A DNA stretch of 15,889 nucleotides from contig CACZQQ010000443.1 in NCBI GenBank assembly GCA_902783355.1, positions 1-15,889 of the forward strand, read 5' to 3'. Source of the stretch: an uncultured bacterium. GTDB lineage: Bacteria; Verrucomicrobiota; Lentisphaeria; Oligosphaerales; Oligosphaeraceae. The notes under the pieces were generated by a model that worked only from the letters and a program-made list of their open reading frames with translations, did not search any database and was not told the DNA's origin. This document shows positions 1-8,113 of this stretch, in pieces (within the stretch, counting starts at the first letter, position 1; the number at the start of each line of letters is the position of its first letter). A program made the position numbers and the translations under genes.

Positions 1-2
1 CG

Positions 3-1079
3 GGCGTCTCTGGCGGTGAAGAAGGCGCACTGAACGGCCCCGCCATCATGCCTGGCGGAAATGCGGAGGCCTGGCCCTTCGTCAAACCGATTCTGCAGGC
101 GATTTCCGCGAAGGTTGCGGGTGGAGTTCCCTGCTGCCAGTGGGTCGGGGACAACGGCGCGGGCCACTATGTCAAGATGGTTCACAACGGCATCGAATAC
201 GGTGATATGCAGATGATCTGCGAGGCATATTGGATCATGAAGCAGATTCTCGGCCTCAACACGCAGGAACTCCACGAGGTTTTCGCGGAGTGGAACAAAG
301 GTGAGCTCAACAGCTACCTGATTGAAATCACCAGCGAGATCTTCACGAAGAAGGATCCCGAGACGGGCAAAGCGGTCGCGGACATCATTCTGGACACCGC
401 GGGCCAGAAGGGCACGGGCAAGTGGACAAGCCAGAGCGCGCTGGATTTGGGTGCGCCTGCCCCCACCGTCGCGGAAGCGGTCTTCTCGCGCTGCCTCTCC
501 GCCATCAAGGAAGAGCGCGTCGCCGCCTCCAAAATCATCAAAGAGGAAACGGTTCCCTTCACGGGCGACAAGAAGGCGTTCATCGAGGATGTTCGTCAGG
601 CGCTCTACGCCTCCAAGATCTGCTCCTACGCGCAGGGCTTCCAGCTGATCCGCCTGGCCGCGAAGGAGTACAACTGGAGCCTCAACTACGGAGAAATCGC
701 GCTGCTGTGGCGCGGCGGCTGCATCATCCGCGCCACCTTCCTGGAGAAGATCAAGGAGGCCTTCGACAAGAATCCCGCGCTGGACAACCTGCTGCTGGAC
801 GGCTTCTTCAGCGCCGCCATCGCCAAGTGCGCCTCGTCGTGGCGCCAGGTCGTCTCGCAGGCGGTGCTCACGGGCGTGCCCGTGCCCGCCTTCTCCAGCG
901 CGCTCGCCTACTACGACGGCTACCGCTCCGCCTGCCTGCCCGCCAACCTCCTCCAGGCGCAGCGCGACTACTTCGGCGCGCATACCTACGAGCGCGTCGA
1001 CAAGCCGCGCGGCCAGTTCTTCCACACGGAATGGACGGAGACAAGCGGCAAGACCGTCTCCGGCACCTACAACGCTTAG
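3..1079 (+). CDS. gnd: 6-phosphogluconate dehydrogenase, decarboxylating (5'-truncated)
   Basis: Oxidative decarboxylation of 6-phosphogluconate to ribulose 5-phosphate with reduction of NAD(P)+, in the cytosolic pentose phosphate pathway. The reading frame is open to the left edge, so the true start and the N-terminal Rossmann (coenzyme) domain, about 125 residues, lie outside the window. The first visible residues are the family hallmark GVSGGEEGA...MPGG. The catalytic segment [19 protein letters not shown] follows, with the catalytic Lys codon at 174-176 and the His-Asn substrate pair at 183-188. Then come KGTGKWT and the C-terminal [12 protein letters not shown], whose Arg and His reach into the partner subunit's active site. 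The 358 visible residues match the remainder of a roughly 470-residue enzyme. The next gene begins 21 bases downstream, so they are probably co-transcribed. Cofactor preference cannot be read because the Rossmann loop is missing. Family assignment is very secure. Confidence 0.97.
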   Translation, partial: GVSGGEEGALNGPAIMPGGNAEAWPFVKPILQAISAKVAGGVPCCQWVGDNGAGHYVKMVHNGIEYGDMQMICEAYWIMKQILGLNTQELHEVFAEWNKGELNSYLIEITSEIFTKKDPETGKAVADIILDTAGQKGTGKWTSQSALDLGAPAPTVAEAVFSRCLSAIKEERVAASKIIKEETVPFTGDKKAFIEDVRQALYASKICSYAQGFQLIRLAAKEYNWSLNYGEIALLWRGGCIIRATFLEKIKEAFDKNPALDNLLLDGFFSAAIAKCASSWRQVVSQAVLTGVPVPAFSSALAYYDGYRSACLPANLLQAQRDYFGAHTYERVDKPRGQFFHTEWTETSGKTVSGTYNA

Positions 1080-1100
1080 AAGGCCAAGAAGAAGGACGCC

Positions 1101-2387
1101 ATGGGAATCTACATTGAACGCGGTTCGGCGACGACGAACATCTCCGACGAGGAGCTGCGCACGCTTGTCCGCCAGACCATCGAGAGGAGCGGCAGGACGC
1201 CGAGGCGCCTGCTGCTCCTGCCGCCCGACCACACGCGCCTCAACTCGCGCGCCGGCCGCATCACGCAGATCATCTGGGAGGAATACCACGGCCGCTGCGA
1301 CATCGACATCATGCCCGCGCTTGGGACGCACAACCCCATGACGGACGCGCAGCTGGAGATGATGTTCGGCAAGGAGATTCCCAAGAGCGCCTTCTTCGTC
1401 CACGACTGGCGGCACGATGTCGTGCCGCTGGGGACCGCGCCCTCCGAAATGCTGCGCGAACTTTCCGGCGGCAAGGTGGACTACAGCGTCGAGATCGGCG
1501 TCAACAAGCGCCTCCTCGACGACTACGACCTGATTCTCTCAATAGGCCAAGTTGTTCCGCACGAAGTAGTTGGCCTTGCGAACTACACGAAGAACATCAT
1601 GGTGGGCGTGGGCGGCCCCGACATCATCAACAAGTCCCACTTCCTGGGGGCGGTCTCCGACATGGAGAAGCTGATGGGCCGCGCCGACACGCCCGTGCGC
1701 CGCCTCTTCAACTACGGCGTGGACACCTTCCTCGCCGACCGGCCGCTGGTCTTCATGCTGACGGTGATGGCGCGGGACGAGGCCACCGGCCAGATGGCCA
1801 TGCGCGGCTTCTTCTCCGGCACGGGCGTCGAAGTCTTCAACGCCGCCGCCAAAGTCTGCGTCGAGACCAATCTGACCTTGCTGGACGAGCCGCTGAAGAA
1901 GGTCATTGTCTATCTGGACCCCAACGAGTTCACGAGCACATGGCTTGGCAACAAGGCCATCTACCGCACGCGCATGGCCATCGCCGACCACGGAGACCTC
2001 ATCGTGCTGGCGCCCGGCCTCCGCGAATTCGGCGAGGACAAGCAGATGGACGCCCTCATCCGCAAATACGGCTACAAGGGCACGCCCGCCACCCTGAAGG
2101 CCGTCCGCGAGAACCAGGACATCCGCGACAATCTCGGCGGCGCCGCCCACCTCATCCACGGCTCCTCCGAAGGCCGCTTCACCATCACCTACTGCCCGGG
2201 CCCCAAAATGTCCGCCGACGAAATCCGCTCCGTCGGCTTCGAGTACGGCGACCTGGACGCCATGATGGAGAAATACCACGTCGCCACGCTGAAGGACGGC
2301 TTCAACACCGTCGACGGCGAGGAGCTCTTCTACATCAGCAACCCCGCCCTCGGCCTCTGGGCCCTCAAGCGCAATTTCCAAGAGTAA
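1101..2387 (+). CDS. LarA-family nickel-pincer racemase/epimerase (DUF2088)
   Basis: A 428-residue cytosolic enzyme of the nickel-dependent lactate racemase superfamily. The family epimerises 2-hydroxy acids by transient hydride transfer to a nickel-pincer nucleotide (NPN) bound covalently to a Lys. Seen here: an N-terminal PPDHTR motif (D43, R46), GTH (H77), then H154, K164 and H180. The 10- and 16-residue spacings of these last three equal those of H174, K184 and H200 in Lactiplantibacillus LarA, so cofactor attachment, nickel ligation and both catalytic bases look intact. Substrate is unknown. Family members also act on malate, hydroxyglutarate and D-gluconate, and the neighbouring 6-phosphogluconate dehydrogenase and sugar-acid kinase favour an aldonate such as gluconate or mannonate (inference). 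An AAGGA at 1092-1096 sits four bases before the ATG. The NPN-making LarB, LarC and LarE are not in the window, so they must be encoded elsewhere if the enzyme is active. Confidence 0.88.
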   Translation: MGIYIERGSATTNISDEELRTLVRQTIERSGRTPRRLLLLPPDHTRLNSRAGRITQIIWEEYHGRCDIDIMPALGTHNPMTDAQLEMMFGKEIPKSAFFVHDWRHDVVPLGTAPSEMLRELSGGKVDYSVEIGVNKRLLDDYDLILSIGQVVPHEVVGLANYTKNIMVGVGGPDIINKSHFLGAVSDMEKLMGRADTPVRRLFNYGVDTFLADRPLVFMLTVMARDEATGQMAMRGFFSGTGVEVFNAAAKVCVETNLTLLDEPLKKVIVYLDPNEFTSTWLGNKAIYRTRMAIADHGDLIVLAPGLREFGEDKQMDALIRKYGYKGTPATLKAVRENQDIRDNLGGAAHLIHGSSEGRFTITYCPGPKMSADEIRSVGFEYGDLDAMMEKYHVATLKDGFNTVDGEELFYISNPALGLWALKRNFQE

Positions 2388-2390
2388 AGG

Positions 2391-3584
2391 ATGGGCGATT
2401 CCGGCAAGAACCATCTCGCGATTGCGTTGCTAGTCAAGCTGCCGTTGCAGCTGGCGGCGGCCTTCGTGCTCCTTTATGTCTGGTTTGCCGGAATGCTTGC
2501 CCTCCTCTTCGGCAGCCGCGACCATACATGGATACCATTGCTGTGGTTCTGCTTCTGCGTGGGACTTGCGCTTTGCTCCGTCGGCGTCATCTGGCGGCTG
2601 CGGCGCGTGCGCCGCGTCTCCTATGTGCTGATGCTGTGTGGCGCCCTGGCGATCGGCGGCCGTGCCTTGTGGCGGTGGTGGACGGTGGGGCGCTTCCCCG
2701 TAGTGACGTCGAAGATGGATTGGTGGCGTTACATGCCCTTCCGCGAAGGCAATTTGCTGGTGGAGGTCGCGCCTCCGGCGGAGGGCCTTCTGCCGGAGGA
2801 ACCCACGCCGCGCCTCAACGGCGCCCTGGCCCTCTATCCCGTCTATGCCGCCATGGCGCAGGCGATGTACACGCCGGCAGAGACGGACAACCAGGCCTAT
2901 CTCTGGCTGGACGGCTCCGATGTCATCTATGACGAACTCATCGAGGGCAAACGAGATATGATTTTCGCGCTGGCGCCGTCGGCCAAGCAGCAGGCGGACG
3001 CGGCGGCGAAGGGGCTCGCCTACGAAATGACGCCCTTCTGCCGCGACGCCTTCGTCTTCTACGTCAATGCCCGCAATCCCGTCGACAATCTGACCACGGA
3101 GCAGATCAGGGGCATCTACGCGGGCCGCCTCACGGACTGGAAGGAGGTCGGCGCGCCGAAGAGCACGAAAATCATTCCGTTCCAGCGCAACGAGGGCAGC
3201 GGCAGCCAGACCACCCTCCAGAAGCTGATGGGGGATACGCCCATCATGCCGCCTCTGAAGGAGGACCGCGTCGGCGGCATGGGCGAAATCATCAACGACA
3301 CCGCCAATTACCGCAACTACGGCGCCGCGTTGGGATTCTCCTTCCGCTACTACGCCACCGAACTGCTGCGCAACAGCCAGATCAAGCTGCTCTCCATCGA
3401 CGGCATCGCCCCGACGGTGGAGAACATCCGCAGCGGCCGCTATCCGCTGGTGGCCACCGCCTACATGGTCACCGTGCATCCGCGCACGGAGAACGAGCGG
3501 CGGATCGTGGACTTCATGCTGTCGCCGCAGGGGCAGGAACTGGTCGAGAAGACTGGCTATGTGCCCCTGCCGCCGCAGGAATAG
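2391..3584 (+). CDS. membrane-anchored PstS-like (PBP_like_2) binding protein
   Basis: A 397-residue protein with three predicted membrane helices (about residues 16-40, 47-68 and 77-98) followed by a type 2 periplasmic-binding domain of the phosphate-binding PstS kind. The loop RLRRVRR between helices 2 and 3 should be cytoplasmic, which places the C-terminal domain outside the membrane. The domain shows LTTEQIRGIYAGRLTDWKEVG (in pieces, around residues 237-257) and the ligand-loop signature RNEGSGSQT at 266-274, both typical of PstS-type proteins, and ends with a PLPP-like tail. Family knowledge suggests oxyanion binding, but no pstC, pstA, pstB or phoU is nearby, so transport is not supported. 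It may be a sensor or scavenging protein. The ATG lies three bases after the preceding stop with AGAG six bases ahead, which implies translational coupling to the LarA-like gene. Function is uncertain; the fold call is fairly secure. Confidence 0.75.
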   Translation: MGDSGKNHLAIALLVKLPLQLAAAFVLLYVWFAGMLALLFGSRDHTWIPLLWFCFCVGLALCSVGVIWRLRRVRRVSYVLMLCGALAIGGRALWRWWTVGRFPVVTSKMDWWRYMPFREGNLLVEVAPPAEGLLPEEPTPRLNGALALYPVYAAMAQAMYTPAETDNQAYLWLDGSDVIYDELIEGKRDMIFALAPSAKQQADAAAKGLAYEMTPFCRDAFVFYVNARNPVDNLTTEQIRGIYAGRLTDWKEVGAPKSTKIIPFQRNEGSGSQTTLQKLMGDTPIMPPLKEDRVGGMGEIINDTANYRNYGAALGFSFRYYATELLRNSQIKLLSIDGIAPTVENIRSGRYPLVATAYMVTVHPRTENERRIVDFMLSPQGQELVEKTGYVPLPPQE

Positions 3585-3600
3585 GCCTCCCGCCACGCGG

Positions 3601-3630
3601 TTCCTGTGCTATCTTATATATATGTACAAG
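3601..3630 (+). promoter_or_regulatory. possible promoter ahead of the sugar kinase gene
   Basis: The 96-base gap before the kinase gene contains a sharply AT-rich core (TATCTTATATATATGTA, about 3610-3626) in otherwise GC-rich DNA. It contains several TATAAT-like hexamers, but no convincing -35 box at standard spacing was found. The position suggests the kinase has its own promoter. This rests on composition and location only. Confidence 0.35.
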
Positions 3631-3680
3631 CGCCGAACGATGTTGTAATCCCCACCCCCAACTAGAATCAGGAGTCTCCC

Positions 3681-4754
3681 ATGGAATTCCGTTCCGATGC
3701 CAAATACGCGATGCTCGTGCCGACCAGCATGGGCGTCCGCCTGACCCCCGCCGACAGCCAGCCCTTCCACTGTTCGGACACCTTCAAGATGCAGGTGACC
3801 TCCGCCGAAAGCAACGTGGCGAGCATTCCCGCCTTCCTGGGCATGCCCGTCAAGGTGCTGACCGCCTTCGTGAAGGACAGCCCCATCGCCCGCATGATCA
3901 AGGACAACCTGGCGGGGCGCCACATGGACTACGAGGGGCCCGAGATCGAGCAGGGCGGCCCGTGGGGCTACCGCCACCAGTTCAACCTGGCGGACACGGG
4001 CTACGGCGCCCGCGGCCCGCGCGTGCAGAACGACCGCGCCGGCGAAGTCGGCCGCCTGCTTGACGTCAAGTACTTCGACCTGGAGCGCATCTTCGGCCAG
4101 GAGGGCGTCAAGGTGATGCATCTCTCCGGCCTCATCGGCGCCCTCTCGCCCGAGACGAGCCGCTTCTGCCTGGAGCTGGCGCGCGCCGCCAAGAAGCACG
4201 GCACCCGCGTCTCCTTCGACCTCAACTACCGCGCCTCCTTCTGGAAGGGCCGCGAGCAGGAGCTGCACGCCATCTTCACCGAAATCGCCTCCATCGCGGA
4301 CGTCCTCATCGGCAACGAGGAGGACTTCCAGCTGTGCCTGGGCATCCAGGGCCCGGAGGCCGGAGGCAAGGACATCGCCGCCAAGATCGACAGCTTCAAG
4401 GAGATGGTCAACCGCGTCAAGGCCGCCTATCCCAACGCCGCCGCCTTTGCGACGACGCTGCGGCAGGTCGTGCACGCCAACTGTCACAAGTGGGGCGCCA
4501 TCACCAACATCGACGGCCAGTGGTCCGTCGTCGAGCCGCGCGAGATCCATGTGCTCGACCGCATCGGCGGCGGCGACGGCTTCGTGGGCGGCTTCCTCTA
4601 TGCCATGCTGAAGGGCTGGGAGCCCGAGAAGTGGATCCAGTTCGGCTGGGCGACCGGCGCGCTGGCCACCACCCATCTGACCGACTACGCCCAGCCTGCC
4701 GACGAAGAGCAGGTCTGGAGCATCTGGGGCGGCAACGCCCGCGTGAAACGGTAG
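3681..4754 (+). CDS. PfkB/ribokinase-family sugar kinase, 2-keto-3-deoxygluconate kinase type
   Basis: A 357-residue cytosolic kinase that transfers phosphate from ATP to a sugar or sugar-acid hydroxyl. The C-terminal PfkB signature DRIGGGDGFVGG spans residues 293-304 with D299 as the expected catalytic base. The DRxGGGD form of the motif and SFDLNYRASFW at 178-188 are characteristic of KdgK-like enzymes, which phosphorylate 2-keto-3-deoxygluconate in uronate and Entner-Doudoroff routes. IGNEEDF at 210-216 is the usual family N-E segment. The N-terminal substrate region is less canonical (SAESNVA rather than GGxxxN), so fructokinase or another specificity is possible. A good ribosome site, AGGAG at 3670-3674, lies six bases before the ATG. 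Together with 6-phosphogluconate dehydrogenase and the LarA-like epimerase it points to sugar-acid catabolism. Family is secure; substrate is inferred. Confidence 0.85.
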   Translation: MEFRSDAKYAMLVPTSMGVRLTPADSQPFHCSDTFKMQVTSAESNVASIPAFLGMPVKVLTAFVKDSPIARMIKDNLAGRHMDYEGPEIEQGGPWGYRHQFNLADTGYGARGPRVQNDRAGEVGRLLDVKYFDLERIFGQEGVKVMHLSGLIGALSPETSRFCLELARAAKKHGTRVSFDLNYRASFWKGREQELHAIFTEIASIADVLIGNEEDFQLCLGIQGPEAGGKDIAAKIDSFKEMVNRVKAAYPNAAAFATTLRQVVHANCHKWGAITNIDGQWSVVEPREIHVLDRIGGGDGFVGGFLYAMLKGWEPEKWIQFGWATGALATTHLTDYAQPADEEQVWSIWGGNARVKR

Positions 4755-4757
4755 GAA

Positions 4758-4888
4758 AGGCCTTGGGCTGAAAGCGACTGCGTAGGCCTGTGTGACGGAA
4801 AGCCCCGTCCCACTTGTCTCGCCTGTCCCATTTGCCCCCCCTTCTCTTCAGCAGCTGGCCTCCCCGGCAAAGGCGCCTTGGCGGGGGA
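4758..4888 (+). other. hairpin-rich spacer after the kinase gene
   Basis: Three inverted repeats follow the kinase stop codon. AGGCCT occurs at 4758-4763 and again at 4784-4789, GACGG/CCGTC at 4794-4809, and a long GC stem spans 4861-4888. The last is centred on the palindrome AAGGCGCCTT and closed by CCCC/GGGG with two mismatches. None is followed by a run of T, so a classical intrinsic terminator cannot be claimed. They could protect the 3' end of the message or assist Rho-type termination. No gene is seen between 4755 and 4957. Confidence 0.35.
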
Positions 4889-4957
4889 TGTCTGTTGCTG
4901 TAGGCGATTGCATGGGACTTGTGGGACAGGGCATTGGCAGTGGACTTGGAAAACGCA

Positions 4958-7843
4958 ATGAGCAATAAACGGAAAAAACACCTTCTGATGGCGGCGGCGG
5001 CCGTTCTTCTGGCGGCGCTTCTGGGCGTATGGCTGTGCCCGCGCGGTGGCGAGGCCGCCGTGCGCGAGGGTGCGCAGAGGGCGCCGTCGGCTGCGCCCTC
5101 CGGCAACTCCGCCGCGCCTGCGCTGCCTGTCGCCGTGCGGCACGTGGCTGCGTTCGAGGAGGCGGGCGAGCCGCTGGCGCAGGAGGGTCCCTTCACGCTG
5201 GTGGAGCATACGCCCGAACGCATCCGCATCCGCTTCGAGCTGCCTGAATACCATCTGGAAGAGGTCGCCCGCGAGGACGGCACGTCGTGGCAGGCGATTG
5301 TCGCCGACGCGCCAGGCCTCCTCTCCGTCGCGGGCGCGCCGTCGCTGCCCGCGTGGCGGACGGACATCGCGCTGCCGCCAGGCTACAGCGGCCGCGTCAC
5401 GCTGGCCGCCGGCGACAGCCAGTTCCTCAGCGGCGTCATTCCGCCGCCCGGCACGGGAGCCGTGAAGCGAACGGAAGAGGCGCCGGCGGATCCCGTGCCC
5501 TCGCCCATCTACTACGAAGGCGGCGTCTGGCCGCCGCAGACAGTCAACATCGTGGCGCAGTACCAGGTGCGCGGCGTCGCCGGCGTGGGCATCTCCGTGA
5601 CGCCTTTCCAGTATGACGCGGTGCGTGGCGGCGTCTCCATCGTGCGCTCCGGCGAAATCGTCTTGGAGAGCACGCTCAACGAGAGCGCGCGGCTGGACGC
5701 GGATGCCGACTGGGGCGCCGTCCAGCGGTTGCAGTTCCTCAACGGGCCGCAGTTGAAGGCGCCTGCGCGCGGCGCGGCGGCGGCGGGTGCCTGCGGCCGC
5801 CTCATGGTTGTCGTTCCAGACGGCTGGCGCGATCTCTATGCGCTGCAAGAATTTATCCAATGGAAGCGCGCCTTGGGCTTCGATGTCCAGACGGCGGGTT
5901 TCCCTGCGGAGACCGGCGAGGAACCCGCCGCGATGAAAGCCTTCCTTCAGGAAGCCTACGACGATCCTGAACGGAATTTCACGCACCTGCTGCTGGTGGG
6001 CGACTACGCGATGCTGCCGCCCTTCCAGCGGAGCGCCAGCATCACCTCCTACAACACGACGTATGAGCATGTCGCCTCCGACACGCCCTACGCCCTCCTC
6101 GCCGGAGAAGGAGACCTCGAATACATGGACGCGATGCTCTCGCGGCTGCCCGTGCCTGACGAAGCATCGCTGGAGAGCGCGCTGGCGCGCCTCATGGAGA
6201 CGGAACAGGGCGCGCCGCTGGAGGCTTCTTCCGACAAGGCGGCGTGGCCAGGCCGCGGCCTCTTCGTGGGCAGCGGCGATTCTTCCCCGATGGCCCTCTA
6301 TCCAGGCCAGAGCGCAAAGAACGTGACGGACCATGCGTTCATCGCGGGCCTCATGGACGACGCGCATCTGGGCGGCGTCCTCGCGGAGACGGAGGTCATC
6401 TTCCCCGACACGCCCCAGAAGAACGCGGCGGCCGTCCAGTCTGCTCTGGACGAGGGCGCCTCCCTCATGTATTATCTAGGGCACGGCACATGCACGGCGC
6501 TGACCTTCACGGGCTTCAACGCCTACCGGGCGCAGTTGCTGTCCAACGGGGCCGCGCGCCCCTTCGTCATCGCGCCTGTCTGCCATGCCGGCAATCTCGA
6601 CCACGGCACAGAATACGACGCCAACAGCCATACCTCTGTCCTGCCAGGCGAGATGTGCCTCGCGGCGGCGCTGCTGAATCCGGCGGACGGCGTCTCCGGC
6701 GCGGCGGCGGTCATCGCCGCCACCAACGCCACCTACTGGCATCCGCCCATGGTCATGCTGGAGAAAATAACGCAACTCATTCAACTGGAATCAGATAGTG
6801 ATGAAGGCCGCCCGCTTTCAGACGGCGCGCTCTTCCTGATTGCGCTGAACGCCTCCATCGGCTATTGCGACACCTACTACCAGAACTACGGCAGCAACTA
6901 CTACGCCCATGCGGACGCCCTCTACCAGGCCCATGTCATGCACCTCTATGGCGACGCCTCCGCCCTCCCGCGCATTGCACCTTATAATAAGGGAATGGAT
7001 GTGGAGGCCGCGGCGGACGGCGGCATGACCGTGGTGACAGTGACCTCGGGCGGCGCGCCGCTCGTCAACGCCGCGGTCTGCCTGGAGACGGCAGAGGGCG
7101 GTTTCATGTCGGAACGCACTGACGCCGACGGCAGGGTCTATCTTGAGGACGAGGAGGCCAGCGGCCTCCTGCGCATCGCCGACGGCACCGCCCCTGTCGT
7201 GGAAAAACAGCTGATTTACGGCGCCATCGTGGACGACTTTTCGGCGCAGGCAATGACGCAGCGGCTGGACGCGTGGCAGGAGGCCGAGACGGCCTTGGCG
7301 GACGACGCGGCGGCCTTGGAGCGCATCCGGCGCGTGCGCGACGCAATGCTGGCGTGCTGGCGTGCCGCGACGCAGAAGGGAAGCCCTGAAACCGATGCAG
7401 GCAGTCTGGTCGAGCAGCAACTCGCGCTGTCCTCCGGCTGGACGCCGCTGCCGCTGACGCTCTATCCCGACGGCAAGTCCTTCGCGGCGTTGACAGCCGC
7501 CGCAGACGGTGGCGCCTACAAATGGCTTGGCAATGTCTTTGCCCCCGCAACTCTTACGCAGCCAGGTGCTTATTTCGTCCATAGGCGGCAGCCGCATGCG
7601 GTTGCGCTGACCATCACTGGCGTCCGTGAAAGCAAATACCGCCTGAGGGATTCGGCGGGATGGTCCTTCATTGCGCCGACGGAGGAGACCGCCCTGCCGG
7701 AGGGAACCGTCGCCATGTCCGTGGAGACGATTCTGGCGGACGGCACTTTCGCGTTGCGTCGCCTGCAGGACGGCGGCAATGTTCTTCTCGAGCCCGATAG
7801 ATGCTATTGGCTCTGGCGCATGCGCCCCCAAACCGCCGAATAG
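4958..7843 (+). CDS. secreted gingipain-like cysteine peptidase (family C25)
   Basis: A 961-residue exported endopeptidase. The start chosen is ATG 4958 because it gives a normal signal peptide: charged SNKRKK, then a hydrophobic Ala/Leu stretch to about residue 26. A TTG at 4919 would extend it by 13 residues. Residues about 75-225 resemble the C25 propeptide (SLPAWRTDIALPPGYSG and following). The catalytic domain has LLLVGDYAMLPPF near 345-356, the catalytic His in YLGHG (H509) and the catalytic Cys in APVCHAG (C542). Their 33-residue separation equals that of H211 and C244 in mature RgpB. After the domain, about residues 689-760 read as an Ig-like/regulatory module (VTSGGAPLVNAAVCLE, then TDADGRV). 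No clear type IX sorting domain is visible at the C-terminus, unlike Porphyromonas gingipains. Substrate specificity (Arg or Lys) cannot be assigned. It probably degrades extracellular protein. Confidence 0.85.
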   Translation: MSNKRKKHLLMAAAAVLLAALLGVWLCPRGGEAAVREGAQRAPSAAPSGNSAAPALPVAVRHVAAFEEAGEPLAQEGPFTLVEHTPERIRIRFELPEYHLEEVAREDGTSWQAIVADAPGLLSVAGAPSLPAWRTDIALPPGYSGRVTLAAGDSQFLSGVIPPPGTGAVKRTEEAPADPVPSPIYYEGGVWPPQTVNIVAQYQVRGVAGVGISVTPFQYDAVRGGVSIVRSGEIVLESTLNESARLDADADWGAVQRLQFLNGPQLKAPARGAAAAGACGRLMVVVPDGWRDLYALQEFIQWKRALGFDVQTAGFPAETGEEPAAMKAFLQEAYDDPERNFTHLLLVGDYAMLPPFQRSASITSYNTTYEHVASDTPYALLAGEGDLEYMDAMLSRLPVPDEASLESALARLMETEQGAPLEASSDKAAWPGRGLFVGSGDSSPMALYPGQSAKNVTDHAFIAGLMDDAHLGGVLAETEVIFPDTPQKNAAAVQSALDEGASLMYYLGHGTCTALTFTGFNAYRAQLLSNGAARPFVIAPVCHAGNLDHGTEYDANSHTSVLPGEMCLAAALLNPADGVSGAAAVIAATNATYWHPPMVMLEKITQLIQLESDSDEGRPLSDGALFLIALNASIGYCDTYYQNYGSNYYAHADALYQAHVMHLYGDASALPRIAPYNKGMDVEAAADGGMTVVTVTSGGAPLVNAAVCLETAEGGFMSERTDADGRVYLEDEEASGLLRIADGTAPVVEKQLIYGAIVDDFSAQAMTQRLDAWQEAETALADDAAALERIRRVRDAMLACWRAATQKGSPETDAGSLVEQQLALSSGWTPLPLTLYPDGKSFAALTAAADGGAYKWLGNVFAPATLTQPGAYFVHRRQPHAVALTITGVRESKYRLRDSAGWSFIAPTEETALPEGTVAMSVETILADGTFALRRLQDGGNVLLEPDRCYWLWRMRPQTAE

Positions 7844-7870
7844 CGCTTCTTTTAATCGTCGCTGAACGCT

Positions 7871-7907
7871 GTTCCCCATGAGGGGCGATGAGGGCGTGCG
7901 CACGCCC
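7871..7907 (+). other. post-gene element: GTTCCCC motif plus 16-bp palindrome
   Basis: Twenty-seven bases after the peptidase stop lies GTTCCCCATGAGGG (7871-7884), whose CCCC/GGGG arms can pair. It is followed by the perfect palindrome GGGCGTGCGCACGCCC (7892-7907). As RNA the palindrome folds into a six-pair stem with a GCGC loop. It is followed by a pyrimidine-rich stretch (CTCTCTCTTCCT) rather than a T run. It may act as a transcript end structure, though that is unproven. A near copy of the motif follows the last gene of the window. Confidence 0.45.
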
Positions 7908-7983
7908 GACGCTCTCTCTTCCTGAAATGCGAAAGGTCTTTCCCGCCGAAAAGAGTGCGCTATAGGTGCGAGGGAAGATGGCT

Positions 7984-8113
7984 GCGGGTAGAGCAGGGCC
8001 GCAAAGCGGCGGAGCGAAACCCGCGGCTCCGACCAAGCAGTTTTTCAGGCCGTCTGGCCTGGCGCGTAGCCAAACAGCGCCGTCAATGACGCGGCTGCCT
8101 TTCCGGATGGCAG
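7984..8113 (+). other. run of stem-loops, possible structured RNA
   Basis: About 130 bases contain successive inverted repeats: GCGGGT/ACCCGC (7984-7989 with 8019-8024), GCCGC/GCGGC (7998-8010), GGAGC/GCTCC (8011-8015 with 8026-8030), CAGGCC/GGCCTG (8046-8061), GGCGC/GCGCC (8061-8081) and CTGCC/GGCAG (8095-8113). The first and third interleave in a pseudoknot-like way. No known RNA family was recognised. High GC raises the chance of accidental pairing, so this is only a candidate. Confidence 0.25.

Noticed and set aside
1539..2414. A 291-residue minus-strand frame over the LarA-like gene
   Set aside because: Low-complexity Val/Ala/Gly/Asp composition and complete overlap with a well-identified gene mark it as a shadow.
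4919..4957. TTG start 13 codons upstream for the C25 peptidase
   Set aside because: It would put acidic residues before the charged start of the signal peptide and has no better ribosome site; ATG 4958 gives a standard signal sequence.
5026..5060. Lipoprotein signal (Cys after the hydrophobic stretch) in the C25 peptidase
   Set aside because: The residues before the Cys (GVWL) do not fit a lipobox, which needs small residues at the last positions.
6980..6992. Promoter-like TATAAT inside the peptidase gene
   Set aside because: A -10-like hexamer is present but no -35 box lies at proper spacing, and it is within clear coding sequence.
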